Below, piece after piece: positions 17,209 to 24,412 of a stretch of DNA of 56,775 bases. The notes beneath the pieces are model-generated. The model was given only the letters and a program-made list of their open reading frames with translations. It had not been told where the DNA came from and did not search any database. Position numbers and translations under genes: made by a program. Source of the stretch: an uncultured Alistipes sp. GTDB taxonomy: Bacteria > Bacteroidota > Bacteroidia > Bacteroidales > Rikenellaceae. Numbering within the stretch: the stretch's first letter is position 1; every line of letters begins with the position of its first letter. The stretch covers positions 1 to 56,775 of the forward strand of contig CALUNG010000015.1 of assembly GCA_944321955.1 (NCBI GenBank), given 5' to 3'.

Positions 17209-17230
17209 CCTTTTAATCTGGAATTAGCAA
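17200..17230 (-). promoter_or_regulatory. -33/-7 promoter of proS
   Basis: On the minus strand: TTGC at 17230-17227, 19 bases, then TACCTTTG at 17207-17200, followed by the proS ATG 28 bases on. Confidence 0.88.
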
Positions 17231-17245
17231 TTAATCGCCCGACAA

Positions 17246-18892
17246 TCAGAACCTGAATCCTATCGTCATGACGATATTGTGCCGTGTATAGCGGGTCGAG
17301 TAGGTCCCGCTGTAGTCGTCGTTGTACGTTCCGTCGCCGTTGCCCAGCGTGTCGAGCGAGTAGAACAGCTTGTAGGGAGTCTGTTTCTGCATCACGTACT
17401 GGTAGGCCAGATCGACATACATGAACGGCGTAACGGCAAATCCCAGTCCGGCCGAAGCATACTGCGTATTGTATGTTATTGGCGACGAGAATATCGTCTT
17501 GTTGTCACGAACCATCGAACCGTTGTAGCCGTAACCGGCACGTACCGACAGGAACGGTACGGGTTTGATCTCGGCGCCGACGCGTACGGTGTTCGAGCCC
17601 TTGAAGTTATCCTTGAAGAAGTCGTCATAGACCCCTTCGCCCACAGGCGTCGAACCGGTACGTATGTCGTTGTACCAGTCGCGTTCGTAATCGACCGATA
17701 TGATGGCCATCTGTCCGAAGGTGTACGATGCTCCCAGCAACAGACGCGTTGGCGTGCGGAAATTCCAGCTGTATGCGCCCTCGTCGTCCCAGCGTTCGGT
17801 CATGCCGTCGGGATCGGGCGATATGTACTGTCCCGTAGAGTTGTCAAATACGCGCGAAACCATGCCCGCCTGATACGAAAAGTCGACCTTGTACCACGTG
17901 GGCGTATGTACGGCTACACCGATACGCAGGCTCTCGATCGGGCGGTAGGTGATACCGAACTTGAGGTTCACGCCGGTGCCGTCTGCTATGGCCGTCTGGT
18001 TGTAGTTGAAATACTGCACCTCGCGTCCCGCGGCATGGTCGCCTTCGGCATATGCGTAATTCTCGCCGTAATACATCTTGCGGCGCTGATAGAGATCCTG
18101 TATACCGACAGTCATACCGATGTACAGCTTGTTGTCGATATTCATGCCGGCCGAAATGGCATACTCGCCTATCGCACCGCGGCTTTCGAGCGACGTGTAC
18201 TGTCCGACCGAAGGATTGTTTCCGAAATAGTCGGGCGCCCACGAACCCTTGTCGTCATTTATAAGCCCCACCTTGTAACCGAGAGCGGCCCCCCAATAGG
18301 CCGGATCGATACGGTACCAGTCGAAGCGGTCGCTGCTGTCATAGAAGTCGGCGGAACCCATGCCGCTGTTCTGCAGCTGACGGGCAAAGACGCCGGCAAT
18401 GGTCGACTGGTTGCCGCCACGGTAGAACGAAGTGTCGTAGTTGAAGTCGGCCAGACGGTTGTATCCGAATCCTATGTTCACGGCCAACACCTTGCCCGTT
18501 CCCTCGTACGCCTTGAAAATGAAGCCGAAATTGGCCATCGAGAAGCGTGTCGAGGTATTGCTGTCGTACGGCGACGCATCGGTCGATGCTCTGGCGACGC
18601 CAACCATAGGCGTCAACGTTATCTCATTTGTACGGTACATGCCCAATCCGGCAGGGTTGATCGACATCGATGCCATATCTCCGCCGAGCGATGTCAGGGC
18701 GCCGCCCATGGCCATCGAACGGGCCGTACCGAAGTTGTGCGACGTCTGCGAATAGTTGAACATGTCGAGAGCCGTTATGCCGTTCATGTCTATGACGGAG
18801 CCTCCGATGTCGTAACGCTGCGCCGACACCGTACCGACGCCTGCAAGAAACATCAGTACGAATATTCCACTCTTTCTCATAATCCGTTTCAT
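17246..18892 (-). CDS. OmpP1/FadL-family outer membrane transport protein
   Basis: A 548-residue beta-barrel with a signal peptide (ending GTVSAQ). The N-terminal region matches the OmpP1/FadL/TodX pattern: NFGTARSMAMGGALTSLGGDMASMSINPAGLGMY. Alternating aromatic/hydrophobic strands follow, and the protein ends with a C-terminal Phe (MTIGFRF), as outer membrane barrels do. FadL relatives pass hydrophobic molecules across the outer membrane; this protein's ligand is unknown. It begins 12 bases after the lipoprotein gene, so both are co-transcribed. No terminator is seen between its end and the proS promoter region. Confidence 0.87.
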   Translation of the reverse strand: MKRIMRKSGIFVLMFLAGVGTVSAQRYDIGGSVIDMNGITALDMFNYSQTSHNFGTARSMAMGGALTSLGGDMASMSINPAGLGMYRTNEITLTPMVGVARASTDASPYDSNTSTRFSMANFGFIFKAYEGTGKVLAVNIGFGYNRLADFNYDTSFYRGGNQSTIAGVFARQLQNSGMGSADFYDSSDRFDWYRIDPAYWGAALGYKVGLINDDKGSWAPDYFGNNPSVGQYTSLESRGAIGEYAISAGMNIDNKLYIGMTVGIQDLYQRRKMYYGENYAYAEGDHAAGREVQYFNYNQTAIADGTGVNLKFGITYRPIESLRIGVAVHTPTWYKVDFSYQAGMVSRVFDNSTGQYISPDPDGMTERWDDEGAYSWNFRTPTRLLLGASYTFGQMAIISVDYERDWYNDIRTGSTPVGEGVYDDFFKDNFKGSNTVRVGAEIKPVPFLSVRAGYGYNGSMVRDNKTIFSSPITYNTQYASAGLGFAVTPFMYVDLAYQYVMQKQTPYKLFYSLDTLGNGDGTYNDDYSGTYSTRYTRHNIVMTIGFRF

Positions 18893-18904
18893 TTTATTTT
18901 AACA

Positions 18905-20038
18905 TTAACGACCCAACGAGTTTCCGCTGCGGTGACCGCCGCCGCTGCTGCCGCCACCCGAGAAACTGCTTCCCGAACCACGGCTGGGCGAACTGAACGA
19001 GCTATTGTTGTTGAACGACGACCGGTTGCTGTCGAACGACGAGCGGTTGCTGTTGCGCGATCCGCCATCGTAATCGAAGAACGACGACGAGCCGCCGCGG
19101 TTGCGGTTGTAGGTCGAAGTTCCGCCCCACTCGCTGCGCGTACCCGTAGAGTTGTTGCGCAACGAATTGCCACGGTATACGTTTCCGCCCGAATTGTAAC
19201 GCGAGCCCGACGATCTGCCGCCGAATACGCCCGAACCGTTAACCGATCCGCGGCCCGCTCCGTAACTCTTGCCCGACGAAGGCGAAGTATAGGAGGGCAT
19301 GCCGACTATTTGCTGACGGCGCGGTTGCGGACGCCAGTTATGGTCATGCCAATGAACATGGCTGTGACCCCATCCCGGACGCCAGGGGTAATATCCGCCC
19401 CACCACCAAGAATAGTACGGATAATAGCACAAGCCCCAGTTCCAGTCGAACCACGAGTAACGCGGATAGCCCCACCACAGACTGTAATAGTAGGGATAGT
19501 CCCATCCCCAGTACCAGCTGCCGGCCACCAGAGCCGTCACGTTGGTTGCACCCCACGTTCCGAACATCGACGAGATGTATTTGGGCTCGACCCATACCTG
19601 GTCGCCCGACACCATGACGTTGTAGAACGCCGGATCGTATGCCGAAACATAGTTGAATGCACTGCCGTATCTGAAATCGTAATAACTCGACGGCATGCGG
19701 TACGTCGGCGAGCTGAATCCCATCAGACGGCGCGCATAGGCGCTTTCATAGGTATCGGCCAGCACCGACGAATAGCTGTCGGGCGTATAGTAGTCGGCCA
19801 GACTCGCCACGTCGGCCGTGTCGGCCCCGGCAAGCAGAGCCTCGATCTGGGCACGCCGGGCTTCGGACTCGGCGCGTTGCTTATCGATGAGTTTCTGCTG
19901 TTTATCGGCTATATATGTTCTGTCATGCACACCGTACATACCGTCGCCGGCGCTGACGCTCGTGTACATCGCCGACGAACACCCCGACATCAACATCGAT
20001 GCCAGGATCACTCCAAAAACACTATTCAATCCCTTCAT
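18905..20038 (-). CDS. Aromatic-rich, Ser/Gly-tailed lipoprotein
   Basis: A 377-residue lipoprotein (lipobox MSGC at about residue 20). Residues 45-70 form a charged helix. Residues about 165-230 are extraordinarily rich in Trp and Tyr (repeats such as WGWDYPYYY and YYSWWWGGYY), followed by a His-rich stretch (GHSHVHWHDHN). Residues 240-377 are low complexity Ser/Gly/Asn/Arg. Similar proteins have been called 'vitellogenin-like' in Bacteroides annotations, which says nothing of function. It is first in an operon with the FadL-like barrel, so an outer-membrane role is likely. The His cluster might bind metal; that is speculation. Confidence 0.8.
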   Translation of the reverse strand: MKGLNSVFGVILASMLMSGCSSAMYTSVSAGDGMYGVHDRTYIADKQQKLIDKQRAESEARRAQIEALLAGADTADVASLADYYTPDSYSSVLADTYESAYARRLMGFSSPTYRMPSSYYDFRYGSAFNYVSAYDPAFYNVMVSGDQVWVEPKYISSMFGTWGATNVTALVAGSWYWGWDYPYYYSLWWGYPRYSWFDWNWGLCYYPYYSWWWGGYYPWRPGWGHSHVHWHDHNWRPQPRRQQIVGMPSYTSPSSGKSYGAGRGSVNGSGVFGGRSSGSRYNSGGNVYRGNSLRNNSTGTRSEWGGTSTYNRNRGGSSSFFDYDGGSRNSNRSSFDSNRSSFNNNSSFSSPSRGSGSSFSGGGSSGGGHRSGNSLGR

Positions 20039-20100
20039 ATCATCATGTCATTTAGAGGTGTCTCACTTCTTTTCATGCATATAACGAAAATCGTACCTCA

Positions 20101-20154
20101 ATTTGTATACGGTCTCCGATACAAATATACGCATTTGGGCGGTGATCGGGGCAA
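20101..20154 (-). promoter_or_regulatory. Promoter and palindrome ahead of the lipoprotein/FadL operon
   Basis: On the minus strand TTG at 20154-20152, then TATATTTG at 20129-20122 (22-base spacing). The -7 box is overlapped by a perfect inverted repeat, ATTTGTAT at 20101-20108 and ATACAAAT at 20119-20126, with a 10-base spacer. This could be a repressor site at the transcription start. Confidence 0.6.
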
Positions 20155-20189
20155 CTTTTACGGTAAAAGAGAAAAAAAATCGGGTAAAA

Positions 20190-20221
20190 TTGCCTAAATA
20201 TTGAAAAACTTTATATCTTTG
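20190..20221 (+). promoter_or_regulatory. -33/-7 promoter of tRNA-Ser
   Basis: TTG at 20190-20192, 21 bases, then TATCTTTG at 20214-20221. It lies 41 bases ahead of the mature tRNA. Confidence 0.85.
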
Positions 20222-20261
20222 CACCCGCTATAAGGGATAAGAAATATCCCGATCCGGACAT

Positions 20262-20348
20262 GGAGAGATGCCGGAGTGGTCGATCGGGCCGCACTCGAAA
20301 TGCGGTGTACGGGTAACTGTACCGGGGGTTCGAATCCCTCTCTCTCCG
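20262..20348 (+). tRNA. tRNA-Ser(CGA)
   Basis: An 87-base class II tRNA. Acceptor GGAGAGA pairs with TCTCTCC; the discriminator base is G. The anticodon arm is CCGCA-CTCGAAA-TGCGG, so the anticodon is CGA, reading UCG serine codons. The long variable arm (GTACGGGTAACTGTAC) and T-arm loop TTCGAAT fit tRNA-Ser. The CCA end is not encoded. Confidence 0.97.
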
Positions 20349-20361
20349 CAAGACAAGCAAA

Positions 20362-20389
20362 AAGCCGAACACAATTGTTCGGCTTTTTG
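20362..20389 (+). terminator. Terminator after tRNA-Ser
   Basis: A 10-base stem (AAGCCGAACA / TGTTCGGCTT), loop CAAT, then a T-run. It starts 13 bases past the tRNA. Confidence 0.93.
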
Positions 20390-20446
20390 CGTATATCGAC
20401 ATTATTCCGCAAAGCGGAAACAATCCGTCAATATGTGAGAGTTGCG

Positions 20447-20499
20447 GCAAAAATATCATGCTGGAAAACCTCGCGGACAAGGCTCCTCAGCATGATATT
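20447..20499 (-). terminator. Terminator of the sigma factor/membrane protein operon
   Basis: A perfect 12-base inverted repeat, AATATCATGCTG at 20452-20463 and CAGCATGATATT at 20488-20499, with a 24-base loop. On the minus strand the stem ends in a run of T (ATTTTTG). It lies about 110 bases downstream of the membrane protein gene. Confidence 0.7.
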
Positions 20500-20606
20500 C
20501 TTTATAAAAGTCCTGTTTCGACGGCTTCATGCCGCATGGCTGCCGGCAACCTACGGATTCTCCGGAACATGGATTCCTTGTTCCGCACTGTTCGGCACGA
20601 TATGCG

Positions 20607-21185
20607 CTACTCTTCGAACTCGTCGAGCAGGTCGTCGCAGGCTTTGATGTGGCGGCGGTATTGCAGCCATGTGACAATGACGGCAACAAGTACCCAGACA
20701 ATACCGATTACGATGATCAGGTTGCGGTTCGGAGAGTTATCGATGCGTGCGGAAAGCTCCATGAAAATATAGGAGATCATCGCAATGCAGGGAATCATAC
20801 TGATGGCCAAGGCTCGACGGTAGAAGCGACGATAAGAGGTTATGGTACGGGCAACCGTCCGCGCGTCGCCGTCAAGCAGATGATCCATGCCCAGTTTGCG
20901 GTTGATCCAGATCGTGGCGACAAGATCGATAATCACCCACAACGATACCAGCACACCGAACAACGGCGACCAATGGGTAGTGATACATATAATCCAGATT
21001 ATCGGCAAGGTCAATATATCGAGTATAATGCGATTGCGAATCCCCCTGCTCACGGCTTGCGCCGGACGATGCCGTGCTGCCCTGAAAAAACGTTCGTTCA
21101 AACGCTCCTGTTGCTTTATCCGTGCCTTGAGTACGTCGTAATCGGCTTTCAATGCTTCAAGTTCCTGTTCTACGTTACGTTCCAT
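20607..21185 (-). CDS. Four-helix membrane protein with N-terminal coiled coil
   Basis: A 192-residue protein of unknown family. Residues 1-35 are strongly charged and helical (ALKADYDVLKARIKQQERL), a likely coiled coil in the cytoplasm. Four hydrophobic segments follow: LDILTLPIIWIICITTHW, LFGVLVSLWVIIDLVATIW, ALAISMIPCIAMISYIF, and LIIVIGIVWVLVAVIVTWL. It ends with an acidic tail (LLDEFEE). It starts 19 bases after the ECF sigma factor gene, so it is likely co-transcribed. It has no FecR, RseA or zinc anti-sigma motif. By position it could regulate the sigma factor. I chose ATG 21185 over a TTG two codons upstream. Confidence 0.72.
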   Translation of the reverse strand: MERNVEQELEALKADYDVLKARIKQQERLNERFFRAARHRPAQAVSRGIRNRIILDILTLPIIWIICITTHWSPLFGVLVSLWVIIDLVATIWINRKLGMDHLLDGDARTVARTITSYRRFYRRALAISMIPCIAMISYIFMELSARIDNSPNRNLIIVIGIVWVLVAVIVTWLQYRRHIKACDDLLDEFEE

Positions 21186-21204
21186 AATCAATACTTTTTA
21201 GTCG

Positions 21205-21678
21205 TTATTCATTTTTGAGACGCTCCTTGATGCGTACCAGCTTGAAGGAGACATTTTTGACCGAGATACCCAGGATTGCACCAATCTCCTCATAACTCAG
21301 GCCTTCGAGCCATAACAAGATGACGCTTCGGTCGACAAGTCCCAACCTGTTGATTCGCTGATAGAGCTGTTTGATCTGCATTCGTTTTTCGAGGTCGCTG
21401 TCGAAGGTGTCCGACTCCCTCACGGTCACATGCCGCGTATGCTCGCGTTTGCGTTTGTTGCTGAAGTTGATGCAGTAGTTAAGCGCCACGCGGTAAATCC
21501 ACGTTTTGATATCGCTGCGACCCTCAAACCCGTCGTATCCCTGCCATAGCCTTATAAGAATCTCCTGATGCAAATCGTCCACATCATCGGCATCACTGGA
21601 GAACATATAGCAGACAGCGTATATTGTCCGTTCATACTCCTTGACCAGTTTGGAGAATCGTTGTTCTTTCGTGTTCAT
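21205..21678 (-). CDS. ECF-type RNA polymerase sigma factor
   Basis: A 157-residue sigma-70 family protein with only regions 2 and 4. Region 2: FSKLVKEYERTIYAVCY, DDVDDLHQEILIRLWQGYDGF, then the -10-recognising SDIKTWIYRVALNYCI. Region 4 (about 108-155) is a helix-turn-helix: SVILLWLEGLSYEEIGAILG, then ISVKNVSFKLVRIKERLKN. The next gene, 19 bases on, encodes a four-helix membrane protein, not a FecR anti-sigma. No TAnnTTTG box was found upstream, so it may use a different, possibly self-recognised, promoter. Confidence 0.93.
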   Translation of the reverse strand: MNTKEQRFSKLVKEYERTIYAVCYMFSSDADDVDDLHQEILIRLWQGYDGFEGRSDIKTWIYRVALNYCINFSNKRKREHTRHVTVRESDTFDSDLEKRMQIKQLYQRINRLGLVDRSVILLWLEGLSYEEIGAILGISVKNVSFKLVRIKERLKNE

Positions 21679-21724
21679 CTTAATTTCGTTTACCTGTTAG
21701 ACAGACATCCGACCGAAAAACTAT

Positions 21725-21745
21725 ACGGCAAGTGCCGTTTTTTTG
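21725..21745 (+). other. Terminator-like hairpin upstream of the sigma factor gene
   Basis: ACGGC-AAGT-GCCGT followed by seven Ts on the plus strand. Nothing on the plus strand upstream needs terminating, since both neighbours there run leftward, so its role is unclear. Confidence 0.35.
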
Positions 21746-21873
21746 AAAAAAAAATTTATTACCACCCGAAAATCAGGACCGGCACCGAATTTATAAAAAT
21801 AACATGAAACGCTACCAATAACCTTGATTTGTCAAATCGGGTACCGCCGCAGGCATGTACATCGGAAATAGTG

Positions 21874-21903
21874 TTGCATCTGCAAAAAAAATAGATATAT
21901 TTG
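21874..21903 (+). promoter_or_regulatory. -33/-7 promoter of the secreted hydrolase gene
   Basis: TTG at 21874-21876, 19 bases, then TATATTTG at 21896-21903. The ATG follows 22 bases on. A 13-base symmetric sequence (GATTTGTCAAATC at 21826-21838) lies further upstream, between the divergent sigma and hydrolase genes. Confidence 0.88.
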
Positions 21904-21925
21904 TCTTCAACAAAACACTACGAAT

Positions 21926-23290
21926 ATGACAAAGCGGCTTCTGTCAACAATCTTTATCTCAATCCTCGCCATCAACGTTTTCGCCCAGTCGCCCGTGGGC
22001 AGTTGGGAAGGCACGCTCGAAGTGGGTGCAAACAAACTGCGCCTCGTATTCCATTTCGACAAGGACGCAAACGGCAACACCGTATGCAGCATGGACAGCC
22101 CCGACCAGGGTGCCAGGGGCATTCCCGCCGACGCAAACATCTCGGACGACGGTGAGATAACCGTCAGCATTCCGGCCCTCGGCGTGACATACGAAGCGAC
22201 CATGAAAAACGGGCTTATAACGGGTGTATTCAAGCAGTCCGGATACGGTTTCGACCTGACACTGCACCCCGGTAAAAGCGAGTTGCGCCGGCCCCAAAAC
22301 CCGCAGCCGCCGTACCCATACACAACCGGGGAGGTAACGTTCACCAACCCGGACGGCAATGCCGTACTTCACGGCACATTGACCCTGCCGGAGGGTTTCA
22401 AAGCGGGAGGTGCGACTCCAGTGGTATTGATGGTCACGGGCAGCGGTCAGCAGAACCGCGACGAGGAGGTCTTCGGGCACAAACCGTTCATGGTCATCGC
22501 AGACTACCTTGCCCGCAACGGCATTGCGTCGCTCAGATACGACGACCGCGGTGTCGGCAAGTCGACCGGCGATGCAGCCGATGCCACCACTCTCGACAAC
22601 ATGAAAGATGCGTTGGCGGGTCTTGAATTTCTCAGGAAAGATGGCCGCTTCGGCAAGACAGGCATACTCGGGCACAGCGAGGGCGGCACCATAGCCTTCA
22701 TGATCGGAGGACGCCATCGCGAAGCGGTGGATTTCATCGTCAGCCTGGCCGGCTCGGCCGTCCGGGGCGACATGTTGCTTGTCGAGCAGAACCGGCAGAC
22801 GTTGTCGGCTTCGGGCGTACCGCAGGCCATGTGCGACGACTATTGCCGGCTGCTTGCCGCCGCGTTCGCATACAGGATAAAGAACGGCACACCGGAAAAG
22901 GCGGCAACCACAGTCGACAGCCTTGCATCGGCAACAAAGGCAGCACTCCCGGCCGAAGCCAAACAGAACGTGGCCAAGGTACTCGAGACTTCGGCGCCGT
23001 GGCTCGACTTCTTCATGGCATACGACCCGCACGAAGACATCACCCGCATAGAATGTCCCGTAATGGCACTCAACGGATCACGCGACACGCAGGTATCGGC
23101 CGCCATGAACCTCGGGGCATTGCGCAAAGCCCTTCCGGCCAACGCAAAAACCACGATCAGGGAATACGACGGCCTGAACCATCTGTTCCAGCACTGCACT
23201 ACCGGCAGCGTCAATGAATACTCACGGATCGAGGAGACGTTTTCGCCCGAAGTGATGCACGACATTGCCGTATGGATCAACGGACTTTAA
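21926..23290 (+). CDS. Secreted alpha/beta hydrolase
   Basis: A 454-residue protein with a signal peptide (ending NVFAQ). Residues 25-110 form an all-beta domain (GSWEGTLEVGANKLRLVFHF) seen ahead of such hydrolases. The alpha/beta-hydrolase fold follows, with VVLMVTGSGQQNRDE at the oxyanion region, nucleophile Ser in GHSEGG (about residue 253), the acidic residue in LNGSRDTQV and the His in GLNHLFQH. It resembles serine aminopeptidase/dienelactone hydrolase-like esterases. The substrate, peptide or ester, is unknown. It stands alone with its own promoter. The nearest terminator is a hairpin at 23403-23433. Confidence 0.9.
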   Translation: MTKRLLSTIFISILAINVFAQSPVGSWEGTLEVGANKLRLVFHFDKDANGNTVCSMDSPDQGARGIPADANISDDGEITVSIPALGVTYEATMKNGLITGVFKQSGYGFDLTLHPGKSELRRPQNPQPPYPYTTGEVTFTNPDGNAVLHGTLTLPEGFKAGGATPVVLMVTGSGQQNRDEEVFGHKPFMVIADYLARNGIASLRYDDRGVGKSTGDAADATTLDNMKDALAGLEFLRKDGRFGKTGILGHSEGGTIAFMIGGRHREAVDFIVSLAGSAVRGDMLLVEQNRQTLSASGVPQAMCDDYCRLLAAAFAYRIKNGTPEKAATTVDSLASATKAALPAEAKQNVAKVLETSAPWLDFFMAYDPHEDITRIECPVMALNGSRDTQVSAAMNLGALRKALPANAKTTIREYDGLNHLFQHCTTGSVNEYSRIEETFSPEVMHDIAVWINGL

Positions 23291-23340
23291 TACGAGATGC
23301 GTAATTGTCCGGTCCGGGGACTTTAGGCCCTGGAAAAGAG

Positions 23341-23380
23341 ATGAACCATCATCGTGCCGGCTATTGCGGCATACGCCGTC
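23341..23380 (+). repeat. Degenerate copy of a downstream gene start
   Basis: A 40-base stretch here resembles the first codons of the gene at 26331: both contain ACCATCATCGTGC and ATTGCGG at the same spacing, roughly 80% alike by eye. The copy leads into no conserved open frame. It may be the remnant of a paralogue or chance similarity among hydrophobic codons. Confidence 0.3.
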
Positions 23381-23402
23381 GGACGCGGGCGGCACAAGAT
23401 CG

Positions 23403-23433
23403 AAAAAAGCCGGACGCAATGTCCGGCTTTTTT
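23403..23433. terminator. Bidirectional terminator hairpin
   Basis: A 13-base stem (AAAAAAGCCGGAC / GTCCGGCTTTTTT) with a 5-base loop and T-tracts both ways. On the plus strand it can end the hydrolase transcript; on the minus strand it can end any transcript begun at the promoter near 24250. Confidence 0.9.
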
Positions 23434-23625
23434 CTGCGGAAAAGATATTTCCGAAAGTCGTGTGTTCATATCTTCGCGACAAGCGGAGAGCGAAAAGACG
23501 TGCAAACCCCCAGAACTCGCACAACCAAACGAGTATTAAAATACGCCAGATCCTACTCTCCGCTACGCCCGAAGAACAACGGAACAAACAAGCATCAGAA
23601 ACAAAATTCCGCTGTACCCTAAAAT

Positions 23626-23757
23626 TCAATAAACCCTTGCTTTTGCCGCTGCAGCCGGCCGTCTCCGCTCCTCCATACCGCGACGACGCATCGTATCGAA
23701 ACGCCGCCTGCGGCGGAAAACCACGAAAAAGAACGATATGACCAGCAACAACAACAT
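23626..23757 (-). CDS. Possible 43-residue membrane microprotein
   Basis: A short frame encoding a hydrophobic N-terminal helix (LLLLVISFFFVVF) followed by a run of five Arg and a basic, Ala-rich tail ending ARVY. This is the classic pattern of a small single-pass inner-membrane protein with a cytoplasmic basic tail. It starts at ATG 23757, about 490 bases downstream of a minus-strand promoter and 190 bases ahead of a terminator. No Shine-Dalgarno is evident, which is normal in this phylum. It has no recognised family and is too short to be sure it is coding. Confidence 0.35.
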   Translation of the reverse strand: MLLLLVISFFFVVFRRRRRFDTMRRRGMEERRRPAAAAKARVY

Positions 23758-23963
23758 TTTACAATATCTTTATCTTTCAACGCTTCTCCGGTCTTAAGCC
23801 GGATGCATCTTCTCCTTCTCAAAAAAAGCGGAGCGGGGCCGTCACTTCCCTGAATCGAATTTTGACCAATTCCTAAAAGGACAGACGCGAACTGATCCTT
23901 ATCAAACTATATACCCCAAAAGCCCCCAGATACTCCGCTTGTTACTTTCTTACGTTTCAGCCT

Positions 23964-24146
23964 TCACCTTTTACCGATGCGTCCGACCTCAACCGCGGCC
24001 TCGTCTTCCTCTGGACCGCATAGTCTTACAATCTCATCGCCGCCGAATCCGTTTCGGCCCGAAGAGCCGCGAAAAGCGACGGACGGCACCCGGAACATCG
24101 CCATTGCAATTCCGGCTCCCTTTCCGGACAACAAAAAACTCTTCAT
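23964..24146 (-). CDS. Possible 60-residue small protein
   Basis: A short frame starting ATG 24146, about 100 bases after a minus-strand -7 box. It has a Gly-rich first half (KSFLLSGKGAGIAMAMF), and the second half is acidic with DEAAVEVGRIGKR at the end. No domain, lipobox or membrane segment is clear. It may be chance, as GC-rich DNA gives many such frames. Confidence 0.2.
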   Translation of the reverse strand: MKSFLLSGKGAGIAMAMFRVPSVAFRGSSGRNGFGGDEIVRLCGPEEDEAAVEVGRIGKR

Positions 24147-24246
24147 GGCATCGGTTCTTTTATACAATTGCGGGAATCGCGATCCTTTTTCCCGATTCGG
24201 CGGATGCTCTCTGCCGGGACCGGATCATTCACCCGTTTTCCTGATG

Positions 24247-24254
24247 CAAAGATA
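24247..24254 (-). promoter_or_regulatory. Orphan -7 element in the gene-poor stretch
   Basis: Minus strand TATCTTTG, preceded by ACGC just as in the hemolysin III and regulator promoters. It points into the gene-poor region, with no annotated gene for 800 bases. No clear -33 TTG. Confidence 0.5.
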
Positions 24255-24412
24255 GCGTAAAAGGCGCTTTTGTCGGTTTGTAAGGTATCGTTAATTTGTT
24301 GTAACCCGCAACAGTAACACACTGTAAATCAACACATGTTGTTTGGAAAAGTTTGTAATTGCAGGTTTGGCGGATTGTAGTCAGTTTCGGCACTACTGTT
24401 TTCGGGCCAAAA

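Larger units (their letters stand above)
23434..24412. other. Gene-poor stretch of about 1 kb
   Basis: No gene here has recognisable homology. On the minus strand it has a good -7 box (24247-24254), two short open frames (60 and 43 codons) and a strong terminator at its far end. It may hold a small-protein or RNA transcript, or decayed DNA. The plus-strand open frames show no family features. Confidence 0.5.

Noticed and set aside
17279-20197. A 972-codon open frame on the plus strand opposite the FadL-like and lipoprotein genes
   Set aside because: It is antisense to two well-supported genes, has no signal, domain or promoter, and its length reflects the lack of stop codons opposite GC-rich coding DNA.
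20452-20499. A 12-base inverted repeat considered as an insertion-sequence end
   Set aside because: Only one such repeat is present, there is no transposase, and it is followed by Ts on the minus strand, so it is a terminator of the sigma operon.
20607-21185. The sigma-linked membrane protein as a FecR-type anti-sigma factor
   Set aside because: It has four helices and lacks FecR or zinc anti-sigma signatures; called only a possible partner.
23265-23741. A 158-codon plus-strand frame after the hydrolase gene
   Set aside because: It overlaps the hydrolase end, runs through a terminator hairpin, and shows no domain or plausible start.
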